Assembly (NCBI GenBank): GCA_017459865.1
Contig: JAFUCD010000002.1
Location: forward strand, 124,001-188,000
DNA from: Oscillospiraceae bacterium
GTDB taxonomy: Bacteria; Bacillota_A; Clostridia; Oscillospirales; Oscillospiraceae
Length of the DNA: 64,000 nt
Direction: 5' to 3'
Positions 53,781 through 62,393 of this stretch are shown piece by piece. Made by a program: the position numbers and the translations under genes. Under the pieces are notes generated by a model. The model saw only the letters and a list, made by a program, of their open reading frames with translations. It did no database searches and was not told the origin of the DNA. The first letter of the stretch is position 1. Each line of letters opens with the position of its first letter.

Positions 53781-56015
53781 ATGAAAGACCCCATCCGCAA
53801 GCGCTTTTTGCGGGAGCTGCGGGACGACGCGGGCAAATACATCGCGCTCTTTCTCTTTCTCGCGCTCACGATCGGGCTCGTCTCCGGCTTCATGGTGGCC
53901 GACGGCAGCATGATCCGCGCGTATGACGAGAGCTTTGAGAAGTATCAGATCGAGGACGGGCACTTCACCGTCGCGGCGCCTGTGGACGATGCGGTCCTGC
54001 GGGCGCTGGAGGAGCAGACCGGTGTGACGTTCTATTCGCTCACGAGTGTGGACCGCGATATGACGAACGACCACACGGTGCGCTTTTACCGGCAGCGCGC
54101 GGACGTGGACCGCATCTGCCTCATGCAGGGCGACTTCCCGGCGCGCTCAGGCGAGATCTGCATCGACCGCCTGTATGCCGAGAACAACGACCTTGCCGTC
54201 GGCGATACGCTGACGGTCTCGGACCGGGCGTACACGATCACCGGGTTCGTCGCGTTTTCGGACTACAGCGCGTTGTTCAAAAACAACACCGACATGATGT
54301 TCGACGCCAACAAGTTCACGGTCGCCCTCGTGACGGACGCGGACTTTGACGCGCTCGGGGACGTCGGCAAGCGCTATACCTATGCGTGGAAGGACAGCCG
54401 GAGCTTCCGGGACGAGACGGCGGAGCGCGACCGCGGGGCGGAGCTGCTCTCGGCGTTCGCCGCGAGCCTGCCGCTCACGGACTTCGTGCCGCGGTATCAG
54501 AATTTTGCCATCAACTTCACCGGCGACGACATGGGCAGCGACCGCGTCATGATGCTGACGATCCTGTATATCATGATGGTGATCCTCGGGTTCGTCTTCG
54601 CCGTCACGACGCGCGGCACGATCGAGCAGGAGGCGTCCACGATCGGTACGCTCAAGGCCTCGGGCTACTCCAACGGCGAGCTGCTGCGCCATTACCTCAC
54701 ACTGCCGACGCTCATCACGCTCGCTGCCGCCGTGGCGGGCAACGTGCTGGGCTACACCTGTATGAAGGATCTGGTCGTCCGGATCTACTACCACAGCTAT
54801 TCGCTCCCGACCTATACCACGGTCTGGAACGGCAACGCGTTTTTGCTCACGACGGTGATCCCGCTGGTGATCATCCTTGTGCTGAATGTGCTCGTCATCT
54901 CGGGCGCGCTGCGGTATTCGCCGCTGGATTTCCTGCGCCACGAGCTGACGCGGCGCAAATCGCACGACGTGGTCAGACTCAGCCGCGGCTCGTTCCTGTC
55001 GCGCTTCCGCACGCGCGTCATGCTGCAGAATCTCTCGGGCTATCTCACGCTGCTGATCGGCATCGCGTTCGTGACGGTGCTGCTGGTGTTCGGCATGATG
55101 TTCCGCCCGCTGATGGACCACTTCAAGGAAGACGTCGTCTCCTCCATGATCGCGGAATACCAATATGTGCTCCGCACACCGGTGGAAACGAGCGTCTCCG
55201 GCGCCGAGCCGTACTCCCTGTCAGAGCTCGAGTATGACGGCTGGGAGAAGATCATGGTCTATGGCGTGCAGACCGACTCGCGCTATATCCCCGGCGTCGA
55301 GACCGGCAGGATCCTGCTCTCCGACGGCTTTATGGAGAAATACGGCATCAAGGTCGGCGACAGCATCCGGCTGGAGGCGCCGTACGAAAACAAGAGCTAT
55401 ACCTTCAAGGTCGGCGGCAGCTATCACTATCCGGCCAGTCTGACCGTGTTCCTCTCCGAAGAGGACTTCAACAAGACCTTCGAGCGCGAGCCCGGCAGCT
55501 TCAACGGCTATCTGTCCGACGCTAAGCTCACGGACTTGCCCGAGGAGGCGGTCAGCAACACGATCACGCAGTCGGATCTGACCGTCATGGCGGACCAACT
55601 GGACGACTCGCTCGGGATGATGTTCCCGATGTTCTGCGGGTTCGGGTTCGTGATCTATGTGCTGATGGTGTATCTGCTCTCGAAGATGATCATCGACCGC
55701 AACGCGCGCAGCATCTCCATGCTGAAGATCATGGGCTATCACGACGGCGAGGCGGGCATGCTGTATAACCGCGCCACCGCGCTGGTCACGGCGGTCTCGC
55801 TGCTGCTCGCGATCCCGTTCACCGTGCTGCTGATCAAGGTGATCTACTATGCCATGATGAAGGAATACGCCGGGTGGCTGACGTTCTATGTCGCGCCGTG
55901 GGTGTACCCGGTGAGCTTCGCGTTCGGCGCGGTCGGATTCGCGCTCGTGAGTCTGCTGCTCATGCGGCGCGTGCGTAAGATCCCGCTTTCGGTCGCATTG
56001 AAAAATATTGAATGA
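53781..56015 (+). CDS. FtsX-like ABC permease
   Basis: 744 residues. One membrane helix near the N-terminus (IALFLFLALTIGLVSGFMV), a ~210-residue outer domain, a first FtsX block of three helices (~255-385), another helix and outer domain (~430-600), and a second FtsX block ending in VGFALVSLLLMRRVRKIPLS. It is the permease for the preceding ATPase. Ribosome site GGGGGCGG. The AraC regulator starts 12 bases later, so the three genes form one unit. Confidence 0.9.
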   Translation: MKDPIRKRFLRELRDDAGKYIALFLFLALTIGLVSGFMVADGSMIRAYDESFEKYQIEDGHFTVAAPVDDAVLRALEEQTGVTFYSLTSVDRDMTNDHTVRFYRQRADVDRICLMQGDFPARSGEICIDRLYAENNDLAVGDTLTVSDRAYTITGFVAFSDYSALFKNNTDMMFDANKFTVALVTDADFDALGDVGKRYTYAWKDSRSFRDETAERDRGAELLSAFAASLPLTDFVPRYQNFAINFTGDDMGSDRVMMLTILYIMMVILGFVFAVTTRGTIEQEASTIGTLKASGYSNGELLRHYLTLPTLITLAAAVAGNVLGYTCMKDLVVRIYYHSYSLPTYTTVWNGNAFLLTTVIPLVIILVLNVLVISGALRYSPLDFLRHELTRRKSHDVVRLSRGSFLSRFRTRVMLQNLSGYLTLLIGIAFVTVLLVFGMMFRPLMDHFKEDVVSSMIAEYQYVLRTPVETSVSGAEPYSLSELEYDGWEKIMVYGVQTDSRYIPGVETGRILLSDGFMEKYGIKVGDSIRLEAPYENKSYTFKVGGSYHYPASLTVFLSEEDFNKTFEREPGSFNGYLSDAKLTDLPEEAVSNTITQSDLTVMADQLDDSLGMMFPMFCGFGFVIYVLMVYLLSKMIIDRNARSISMLKIMGYHDGEAGMLYNRATALVTAVSLLLAIPFTVLLIKVIYYAMMKEYAGWLTFYVAPWVYPVSFAFGAVGFALVSLLLMRRVRKIPLSVALKNIE

Positions 56016-56027
56016 GGACGGTGCCCC

Positions 56028-56909
56028 ATGAACCATCTCTATCCAACGCAGACGCACGAGCCCACGGGCACCCGGATCTTTCCGGGCGTCACGCTGGCCT
56101 ATCATGAGATCGCGGAGCCGGACGCCGTCGTGACGCGGCCCGCTGTGCGCGATATGCTGGAGATCGACTACTGCCGCGACGGCAGGGGGGAGTTCCGCAT
56201 GGGCGAGGACTTCTATTATCTCTCGCAGGGGGACCTGTCCGTGACGCGCCGCACGGGCGCGGGCGTGAGCGTCGATTTTCCGCTCGGGCACTACACCGGC
56301 ATCACGATCTGCGTCGACCTGAAGCAGACGCCGATGCGCTTTTCCGGCATCCTCGACGACGTGAACGTCGAGCCGCGGCTGCTGTGCGAGAAATACAGCG
56401 TGGATGAAAAGGCCTTCGTCGTGCGCTCCAACGCCGCCCTGTCCCACATCCTCTCGGAGCTGTATCAGGTGCCGGAGTCCATCCGCACGGGCTATCAGAA
56501 GCTGAAGGTGCTGGAGCTGCTGCTGTTTTTAAGCGGCATGGATCTCACGCCCGACGTGCTCGAGCGGCAGCGTCTGAACCCGAATCAGGCGGCGCTGGCG
56601 AAGGACATCAACGCCTATCTCGCCGCGCATCCCGAGCGGCGCATCACGGTCGAGCAGCTCTCTGAGCGCTTTCACGTCTCCGGCACGCTCATCAAAAGCA
56701 GCTTCAAGGCCGTATATGGGACGTCCATCTACGCCTTCACCAAGCAGCAGAAGATGCGCGCCGCGGCGGAGCTCCTGAGCGCGGGCAACACCACCGTGCT
56801 GGAGATTGCCGGGCGGTTCGGCTATGACAACGCCAGCAAATTCGCCAGCGCCTTCCGCAGCGTCATGGGCATGACGCCGAACGAATACCGCGCGGCGAAC
56901 CGCGCATAA
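56028..56909 (+). CDS. AraC-family transcriptional regulator
   Basis: 293 residues: an N-terminal cupin-like sensing domain and a C-terminal double helix-turn-helix (ITVEQLSERFHVSGTLIKSS, then TTVLEIAGRFGYDNASKFAS, ending GMTPNEYR). The DNA-binding half resembles the PchR-like group that often controls iron or siderophore genes, but the ligand is unknown. It is encoded in an operon with the ABC/FtsX transporter it may regulate. GAGGACGG precedes ATG. Confidence 0.93.
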   Translation: MNHLYPTQTHEPTGTRIFPGVTLAYHEIAEPDAVVTRPAVRDMLEIDYCRDGRGEFRMGEDFYYLSQGDLSVTRRTGAGVSVDFPLGHYTGITICVDLKQTPMRFSGILDDVNVEPRLLCEKYSVDEKAFVVRSNAALSHILSELYQVPESIRTGYQKLKVLELLLFLSGMDLTPDVLERQRLNPNQAALAKDINAYLAAHPERRITVEQLSERFHVSGTLIKSSFKAVYGTSIYAFTKQQKMRAAAELLSAGNTTVLEIAGRFGYDNASKFASAFRSVMGMTPNEYRAANRA

Positions 56910-56926
56910 GCGGACAAAACACTTAC

Positions 56927-56958
56927 AGGAGATCGTTTCCGACGATCTCCTTTTTTTT
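56927..56958 (+). terminator. Terminator of the ABC/FtsX/AraC operon
   Basis: AGGAGATCGT / ACGATCTCCT with a 5-base loop and eight T. Confidence 0.93.
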
Positions 56959-56961
56959 CGG

Positions 56962-56990
56962 TTGACGAATGCGGCGCGGTTCGGTAAGAT
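56962..56990 (+). promoter_or_regulatory. Promoter of the YhhN gene
   Basis: TTGACG, 17 bases, TAAGAT, 36 bases before ATG. Confidence 0.75.
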
Positions 56991-57026
56991 GGAGGCAGGA
57001 GAATCGTTCGGAGAGGAGGACCGGGT

Positions 57027-57704
57027 ATGACCGGTATCGCGATCGTGTTCACGCTCCTGTGCCTGGGGCTCGGCGCGCTCTATGTCGCGGCGTGTGAAAA
57101 GCGGCGCTATGGCCGCGCCTTCTGGCTCAAGGGGCTGGCGGGACTGTGCTTTGTGGCGGTCGGGCTCTCGCTTGCCATGGAACAGGCGGGGCTGGAGTAT
57201 CCGCGGCTGATCTTCTTCGGGCTCGTGGTCGGGCTCGTCGGCGACCAGCTGCTGGCCCTGCGTTATCTGCATCCGGAGCGCGGGGAGGCGTTTTTCGTCT
57301 CGGGCGCGATCGCGTTCGCGCTGGGGCATGTGCTGTATCTGCGCGCCATGTGGGGACTCGACAGCGGCGCGTGGCTGTTTGCGTTTTTGCTGCTGGCGTT
57401 CGGGCTCGCGCTGGCGTACTATTATCTGCTGCGGCAGGAGCTCGACGCCGGCAGACTTCTGGCGCCGGGGCTGGTTTATATCGCGCTCGTGGTCGCGGTT
57501 GCCGCCATGGCGACGGCGCTGCTCATCCGCGGGCAGGGCATTCGTGCGCTGCTGCTCACGCTCGGCGGCGCGGCGTTCGCCGTGAGCGACTGCATCCTCA
57601 CGGTCCGCAGCTTCGGCGGGAAAAAGACCCTGGCCCAAAGTGTGATCGTGCATGCGGCTTACTATGCCGCGCAGCTGCTGATCGCGTGGAGCATCGCCGC
57701 CTGA
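57027..57704 (+). CDS. YhhN/TMEM86-family membrane protein (lysoplasmalogenase-like)
   Basis: 225 residues with about eight membrane helices. Family residues are in FFGLVVGLVGDQLLALRY (Asp), FFVSGAIAFALGHVLYL (His), LGGAAFAVSDCILTV (Asp) and VIVHAAYYAAQLLI. Animal TMEM86 proteins hydrolyse lysoplasmalogens; clostridia make plasmalogens, so that role is plausible here but unproved. GGAGAGGAGG precedes ATG. Single gene. Confidence 0.9.
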   Translation: MTGIAIVFTLLCLGLGALYVAACEKRRYGRAFWLKGLAGLCFVAVGLSLAMEQAGLEYPRLIFFGLVVGLVGDQLLALRYLHPERGEAFFVSGAIAFALGHVLYLRAMWGLDSGAWLFAFLLLAFGLALAYYYLLRQELDAGRLLAPGLVYIALVVAVAAMATALLIRGQGIRALLLTLGGAAFAVSDCILTVRSFGGKKTLAQSVIVHAAYYAAQLLIAWSIAA

Positions 57705-57784
57705 AAAGACCGGAAAAGTGGGTTTTCAAACCCGATCCATCCGAACTTTTTTCGGTTTTCAAACCGGATAGAGAACCGAGTTAG

Positions 57785-57981
57785 TCAGACTGAAGACAAA
57801 CCCATGCTGCTGACCTATGGGACAGAGCAGCGGGGAGCTCGAGGGGCAAGGCCGCCTCGATTTCAATACATTGCCGCCGCAATCTGTCTAAAAAAGTTTT
57901 GCTTTTTTAGACAGATTGCTGTTTGCGGAGCAAACATCTCGGCGGCGCCTCAAGGTGTCGACACTTTGTCGACACCTTGAG
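57785..57981 (+). repeat. Structured repeat A, copy 2
   Basis: Uninterrupted copy: TCAGACTGAAGACAAACCC, CAGAGCAGCGGGGAGCTC, AAGGCCGCCTCGATTTCAAT, then H1 57879-57919 (CAATCTGTCTAAAAAAG arms), H2 57920-57936 (TGTTTGC-GGA-GCAAACA) and H3 57949-57981. H3 is CTCAAGG+TGTCGACA on the left and its exact complement on the right, whereas copy 1 has CAGTA in place of CTCAAGG, also complemented on its other arm. Confidence 0.85.
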
Positions 57982-58182
57982 TTAGTCCGTGCTTAACAGG
58001 GGTTCTATCACCGTTTCGCTCCATGTTGCAAAATTGTCAAAGTCCCGGATCCGTTGCGATGCGGGACTTTCTTCTTCCGTGTCACCCGGACGTCCGGTGC
58101 TATAGAGAGACAGTATAGTACAAAACAGGAAAAAACACACACAGAAAGAAGGACAGAAACAGGACGCGCCGCGGACAGCGCG
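57982..58182. other. Intergenic stretch between repeat A and the SLH hydrolase gene
   Basis: No gene seen. It contains hairpin 58039-58070 (AAAGTCCCG / CGGGACTTT, terminator-like on the plus strand with CTTCTT after it) and a CCGGACGTCCGG palindrome at about 58087. Confidence 0.5.
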
Positions 58183-58222
58183 CAAAAATGACCCGGCCGG
58201 GGAGGTGTTCCCCAGCCGGGTC
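58183..58222 (-). terminator. Terminator of the SGNH-SLH gene
   Basis: GACCCGGCTGGGGA / TCCCCGGCCGGGTC with a 5-base loop, then ATTTTTG on the minus strand. Confidence 0.9.
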
Positions 58223-58234
58223 TTAGCTTGTTGT

Positions 58235-59935
58235 TCAAAGGGTCATGAAGCGGGTCAGGATCGCGGCGAGCTGTGCGCGGGTGGCGTTGCCCTTGGGCTG
58301 GAAGGTGCCGTCCGGCATGCCGCTTACGATGCCGTTCTCCGCCGCCCAGGCGACTGCCGGACGGGCGTAGGCGCTGATGGAGGCGTTGTCCTTGAAGCGG
58401 CTCAGATCGGTGCTGCTCGCGGGGGAGCCTGCGTAGCGGTACAGCATGGACACCAGCTGCTCGCGCGTGATCGGCGCGTTGGGATCGAAGGCGGTCGCGG
58501 ACACGCCGTTCACGACCTCGTTCTTGTATGCCCAGACGACCGCGTCACGATACCAGTCTGCGGTGAGATCCGTGAAGGGGCAGGCGGCTTTGTCTGCGTC
58601 GGAGACAGCAGGGGAGTCTGCCATGCGGTAGAGGACGGTCGCGAACTGCGCGCGCGTGGTCGTGCCCTTCGGGTCAAACGTCGTCGAGGTCATACCGTTC
58701 ATGATGCCGTTTTCCCAGACGAAGTACACGTCATCATAGAACCAGTCTGCGGGCTTTACGTCCGTGAACGGGAACGTCTTCACGGGCTGGGGATCCGCAG
58801 GCGTGGGATCAACGGGCGTCGGGTCCGAAGACGCGGGATCGGGCTCCGTGCCGCGCTCTGGCAGCACGGCGAGGATTTGCTTGGCCATAAAGGCGTGCCC
58901 CTCGATGCTGGGGTGGCAGGCGGTCAGGATGCGGCCGACAAAGGCGCTGTCCGTGATCGGCACCGTATCAAGAAGATCGGTGCCCATTACGTCGGCATAG
59001 AGATAACCGAGTCTGCTTGCCTGTTGGCGCATGAACGCGTTTGCGCCGATGACCATTGTGTCCACGGCCTTGCCAATCGTTATCATGGAATTATCCGTCA
59101 GCTTGGCCTTGTTCATCGGGTTATACAGGCCTACGACGACCAACGTCGCATCAGGATTCAGACGCTGAATATCCTGAATCAGCGGTTCCCAGTTCTGGAA
59201 GAAGTGCTGGTAGCCGTGGTTCATTTTCTCCACAAACGTCTGGACGACGGTGGACATTTTGTGCACGGTGTTTGCCGTCTGGAACAGAATGTCCAGTGCC
59301 TGACCATAGCTTTCCTGCTCGCCCATGAGTTGCTTCATGCGCTCGACATAGGGGGACTCCGTTTCATCGTACAGCACGGCCATAGTCTGAAGCACGGCGT
59401 AGAGGATGACGTCGTTCTCGCCAACCTCCAGCGTAATGAGATCAGCCTTTTGCACCTGATCGCGATAGAAGCGCTGCAGGGCTCCCTCACCGTAATAGTC
59501 CTTGAGCATGTTATAGACTGCGTCAGAGACCCCGGGGTTCGGCTCGTCGGCGCTGGTGCGCCCGGCAAGCCACGTGTCATAGGCGTTCATGCCGTTGAAG
59601 GACATGCATACCTCGTCGCCCTCAAAGTCGTCTTCGAGCAGCCAGCGCAGTTCCTCGGTGCGCGTGCCGACATGAGCGATCGGAATGAGCTCCGCGCCGG
59701 TCGCGTCGGCCACAAGCGCGTGATAGGCCACGTCAACCCGCTCGTAACAGTAGGTCTTGGGCGCGTAGTCACCGAAGCCGGCGGCGATGCTGTCACCCAT
59801 GCAGACATAGGTGTCGTAGTGGCGGACGTTGTCGGCGTTCGCCGCGCCTGCGCCGACGCTCAGGATGCCGAAGAGCATCACGAGGATCAGCAGCGCGGAC
59901 ATCGCCCGCCCGAGAGCGGTTTTGGTTGCTTGCAT
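58235..59935 (-). CDS. Secreted SGNH/GDSL hydrolase with three SLH domains
   Basis: 566 residues. Signal peptide (cleavage near GAGAANA, ~33). SGNH esterase domain (about 40-360) with block I VCMGDSIAAGFGD (Ser), block III EVGENDVILY (Asn), and block V ACHPSIEGHAFMAKQI (His). A Pro/Asp/Thr linker (PTPVDPTPADPQPV) leads to three SLH units (FTDVKPADWFYDDVYFVWEN, FTDLTADWYRDAVVWAYKN, FKDNASISAYARPAVAWAAE). It should be a wall-anchored esterase, perhaps removing acetyl groups from wall polymer or diet glycans. AAAGGAG precedes ATG. Confidence 0.92.
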   Translation of the reverse strand: MQATKTALGRAMSALLILVMLFGILSVGAGAANADNVRHYDTYVCMGDSIAAGFGDYAPKTYCYERVDVAYHALVADATGAELIPIAHVGTRTEELRWLLEDDFEGDEVCMSFNGMNAYDTWLAGRTSADEPNPGVSDAVYNMLKDYYGEGALQRFYRDQVQKADLITLEVGENDVILYAVLQTMAVLYDETESPYVERMKQLMGEQESYGQALDILFQTANTVHKMSTVVQTFVEKMNHGYQHFFQNWEPLIQDIQRLNPDATLVVVGLYNPMNKAKLTDNSMITIGKAVDTMVIGANAFMRQQASRLGYLYADVMGTDLLDTVPITDSAFVGRILTACHPSIEGHAFMAKQILAVLPERGTEPDPASSDPTPVDPTPADPQPVKTFPFTDVKPADWFYDDVYFVWENGIMNGMTSTTFDPKGTTTRAQFATVLYRMADSPAVSDADKAACPFTDLTADWYRDAVVWAYKNEVVNGVSATAFDPNAPITREQLVSMLYRYAGSPASSTDLSRFKDNASISAYARPAVAWAAENGIVSGMPDGTFQPKGNATRAQLAAILTRFMTL

Positions 59936-59976
59936 AAGTATTCTCCTTTACATTTTGATGCAGATTGTCATTGATA

Positions 59977-60005
59977 ATTGTACAATGATGGAAAAATTAT
60001 TGCAA
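59977..60005 (-). promoter_or_regulatory. Promoter of the SGNH-SLH gene
   Basis: On the minus strand TTGCAA, 17 bases, TACAAT, 42 bases before ATG. Confidence 0.8.
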
Positions 60006-60046
60006 GAACCTTTACAAATATTTTATATGTGTATATTTTATATATG

Positions 60047-60082
60047 CAAAACCCTCTGCGATCAGAGCATCGCAGAGGGTTT
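60047..60082 (-). terminator. tadA terminator
   Basis: AAAACCCTCTGCGAT / ATCGCAGAGGGTTTT with a 6-base loop; T-rich on the minus strand. Confidence 0.85.
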
Positions 60083-60105
60083 TGTACAGATCAGAGCGTG
60101 CCGCG

Positions 60106-60561
60106 TCATTCGCGCAGCCCGGAGAAGAATTCGGAGAGGACCGCGGCGCATTCCCGTTCGCAGACGCCGCCGTAGATGGCGGGATGGTGCCCGTAGCGCT
60201 CCTCGAACAGGTTCAGGACGCTGCCGCAGGAGCCGAAGTTTGCTTCCTTCGCGCCGTAGACAACCGTCGGAACGCGCGCGTTGATGATCGCCCCGGCGCA
60301 CATGGGGCAGGGCTCGAGCGTCACATAGAGCGTGCAGCCGGTGAGGCGCCATGTGCCGCGCGCGGCGCACGCCATGGCGATGGCCTCCATCTCGGCGTGG
60401 GCGTCGGCGCGGTGCGTCTCCTCGCGGCGGTTGCGCCCCGTGCCGATCACGCTGCCGCCCTCGTCGACGACGACGCACCCGACCTGCACCTCGCCCGCCG
60501 CGGCGGCCTCCCGCGCCAGAGCGAGCGCCAGACGCATATAGTGTTCACGATCATGCTGCAT
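60106..60561 (-). CDS. tadA: tRNA adenosine-34 deaminase TadA
   Basis: 151 residues. Zinc motif 1 is DAHAEMEAI with the catalytic Glu, motif 2 is TLEPCPMCAGAI; the family segments GAKEANFGSCGSVLNL and N-terminal MRLALALAREAAAAGEVQVG are present. It converts A34 to inosine in tRNA-Arg(ACG). GAGG is upstream of ATG. It lies on the minus strand downstream of pta, separated by ~215 bases of hairpins. Confidence 0.95.
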   Translation of the reverse strand: MQHDREHYMRLALALAREAAAAGEVQVGCVVVDEGGSVIGTGRNRREETHRADAHAEMEAIAMACAARGTWRLTGCTLYVTLEPCPMCAGAIINARVPTVVYGAKEANFGSCGSVLNLFEERYGHHPAIYGGVCERECAAVLSEFFSGLRE

Positions 60562-60580
60562 TTTGATCAGCCTCGCAGAG

Positions 60581-60765
60581 TTTCTTCGCTCGCAAGCGAA
60601 GAAAAAGAATTAGATAGATTTTTGCCCCGGAGCTTTGCTTCGGGGCAAAAATACTTCTCGCGTAATGGAATGTTCTATCGTTCAAAATCCCTGGATTTTG
60701 AAGCCTAGAACATGGAATGAAGTGCAATCCTTTTCAACCAAAACCCGCAAAGCGGATTTTGGTTG
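60581..60765. repeat. Row of four perfect hairpins between tadA and pta
   Basis: 60581-60604 (TTTCTTCGCT/AGCGAAGAAA), 60618-60652 (ATTTTTGCCCCG/CGGGGCAAAAAT), 60671-60712 (TGTTCTA...TTCAAAATC/GATTTTGAA...TAGAACA) and 60735-60765 (CAACCAAAACCCGC-AAA-GCGGATTTTGGTTG). Nothing coding. The last is nearest the pta stop and may terminate it. Confidence 0.75.
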
Positions 60766-60777
60766 AGGCGCACGCCG

Positions 60778-61779
60778 TTAGGCCAGAGCCGCCGTGATGA
60801 TGGACATCTGATAAACTTCCTCCGCGTCGCAGCCGCGGGAGAGGTCGTTGATCGGCGCGTTCAGACCCTGCAGGATCGGGCCGTAGGCCGCGAAGCCGCC
60901 CAGACGCTGCGCGATCTTATAGCCGATGTTGCCCGCCTCGATGCACGGGAAGATGAAGGTGTTGGCGTGGCCCGCGACGGGGGAGCCGGGGAACTTCAGC
61001 TGGCCGACAACGGGGGAGACGGCGGCGTCGAACTGCATCTCGCCGTCGATCTTCAGCTCGGGATCGAGCTGCTTGGCGATCTCGGTGGCGTCGTGGCTGA
61101 GCTGCACGGTGCCGCCCTTGCCGGAGCCCTTCGTGGAGAAGGAGAGCACGGCGACCTTCGGGTCGACGCCGAAGACCTTGGCGGTCTTCGCGGTCTCGAT
61201 GGCGACCTCGGCCAGCTTCTGCGCGGCGGAGAACTTCACTTCGCCGGTGGCCTTGTCCACGGTGTCCTGATAATCGATGTTGATCGCGCAGTCGCCCATG
61301 GCGAGGATCTCTTCACCGCGGACCATGATGAAGCAGGAGCTCACGAGGTGGGCGCCCTTCTTGGTCTTGATGAGCTGCAGCGCCGGACGCACGGTGTCGG
61401 CGGTGGAGTAGGTGGCGCCGCCCAGCAGCGCGTCGGCCACGCCCATCTTCACGAGCATCGTGCCGAAATAGTTGCCCTTCTGCAGATTGGCCTTGCACTC
61501 CTCGGGGCTCATCTTGCCCTTGCGCAGCTCGACCATCGTGTCGACCATCGCGTCCATCTCAGGATAGGTCGCGGGATCGAGGATCTCCAGACCCTCGATG
61601 TCGAAGCCGCCCTTCTCGGCGGCGGCCTTCACCTCGTCGACGTTGCCGACGAGCACGGGGGTCAGGAAGCCGCCCTGCTTCAGACGCGCGGCGGACTCCA
61701 GGATGCGGGCGTCGGTGCCCTCGGTATAGACGATCTTGCGGGGATTGGCTTTCAGAATGTCAACCAGATTTTCAAACAT
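60778..61779 (-). CDS. pta: Phosphate acetyltransferase
   Basis: 333 residues, the short PTA form without extra N-terminal domains. Hallmarks include KIVYTEGTDARILESAARL, VADALLGGATYSTADTVRPA, TKKGAHLVSSCFIM, AVLSFSTKGSGKG, GEMQFDAAVSP and the ending GLNAPINDLSRGC. It interconverts acetyl-CoA and acetyl phosphate in acetate fermentation. ATG 61779 follows GGAGGAATAC. ackA, its usual partner, is not next to it here. Confidence 0.97.
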   Translation of the reverse strand: MFENLVDILKANPRKIVYTEGTDARILESAARLKQGGFLTPVLVGNVDEVKAAAEKGGFDIEGLEILDPATYPEMDAMVDTMVELRKGKMSPEECKANLQKGNYFGTMLVKMGVADALLGGATYSTADTVRPALQLIKTKKGAHLVSSCFIMVRGEEILAMGDCAINIDYQDTVDKATGEVKFSAAQKLAEVAIETAKTAKVFGVDPKVAVLSFSTKGSGKGGTVQLSHDATEIAKQLDPELKIDGEMQFDAAVSPVVGQLKFPGSPVAGHANTFIFPCIEAGNIGYKIAQRLGGFAAYGPILQGLNAPINDLSRGCDAEEVYQMSIITAALA

Positions 61780-61841
61780 GATGTATTCCTCCAATTTGCT
61801 GATCTGCGCCGCGGGTGCGCGGCGGCTGTTCACATTGTACA

Positions 61842-61870
61842 AGTTTAACACCACCGCCGCATATTTTCAA
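61842..61870 (-). promoter_or_regulatory. Possible pta promoter
   Basis: On the minus strand TTGAAA, 17 bases, TAAACT, 62 bases before the start codon. Confidence 0.5.
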
Positions 61871-61930
61871 CCCCATCCCGGCAATTTCGCAGAAAATCCG
61901 GTGCCTTCGCGACCGGCTCCGTCTGACAAC

Positions 61931-61963
61931 GAAAAAGGCTTGCCCTTTATCAGAGCAAGCCTT
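61931..61963 (-). terminator. rpmB terminator
   Basis: AAGGCTTGC / GCAAGCCTT with an 11-base loop; TTTTTC follows on the minus strand. Confidence 0.88.
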
Positions 61964-61988
61964 GTTCGGTGCATGGTATGCAATTACA

Positions 61989-62177
61989 TCACACAGCGCG
62001 GGTGACCTTTCCGCTGCGCAGGCAGCGGGTGCAGGCGTAGACGTGCTTGGGGCTGCCGTCCACGATGGCTTTCACGCGCTTGACATTGGGCTTCCAGGTG
62101 CGGTTGGAGCGGCGGTGAGAGTGGCTCACTGCGATACCGAAGGAAACGCCCTTATCGCAAAACTGACACTTTGCCAT
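61989..62177 (-). CDS. rpmB: 50S ribosomal protein L28
   Basis: 62 residues, bacterial L28 with N-terminal MAKCQFCDKGVSFGIAVSHS, SNRTWKPNVKRVKAIVDG and C-terminal CTRCLRSGKVTR. Both CxxC pairs are kept, so it is the zinc-binding (C+) form; under zinc limitation many bacteria switch to a C-minus paralogue, not seen here. TAAGGAGGTG precedes ATG. Single gene. Confidence 0.97.
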   Translation of the reverse strand: MAKCQFCDKGVSFGIAVSHSHRRSNRTWKPNVKRVKAIVDGSPKHVYACTRCLRSGKVTRAV

Positions 62178-62224
62178 GGTGCTGAAGCACCTCCTTACTG
62201 GATTGTCTGCAAAACAGCTTTACT

Positions 62225-62253
62225 ATAATAACAGATGAAGCGACCAATTGCAA
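62225..62253 (-). promoter_or_regulatory. rpmB promoter
   Basis: On the minus strand TTGCAA, 17 bases, TATTAT. Confidence 0.8.
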
Positions 62254-62306
62254 GTAAAATTATGATTTTCTTTTTGAAAAGCGAAACTAATTTCTGTGAA
62301 AAGCGC

Positions 62307-62335
62307 TTGCGCGCGTTGTGGATGCGGTGTATAAT
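62307..62335 (+). promoter_or_regulatory. Promoter of the sirtuin operon
   Basis: TTGCGC, 17 bases, TATAAT, 58 bases before ATG 62394. Confidence 0.75.
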
Positions 62336-62393
62336 AATATGAATCTTTCTGTAAACAGCGGCTTTTGCACTACCCGGAAAGGAGCGGAACGAC

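Noticed and set aside
57705..57784. Terminator of the YhhN gene at GGGTTTTCAAACCC
   Set aside because: Short stems with 4-base loops and no proper T-run after the first; noted but not called.
60581..60765. Riboswitch or T-box upstream of tadA
   Set aside because: No T-box sequence, specifier loop or known aptamer core; only simple stem-loops.
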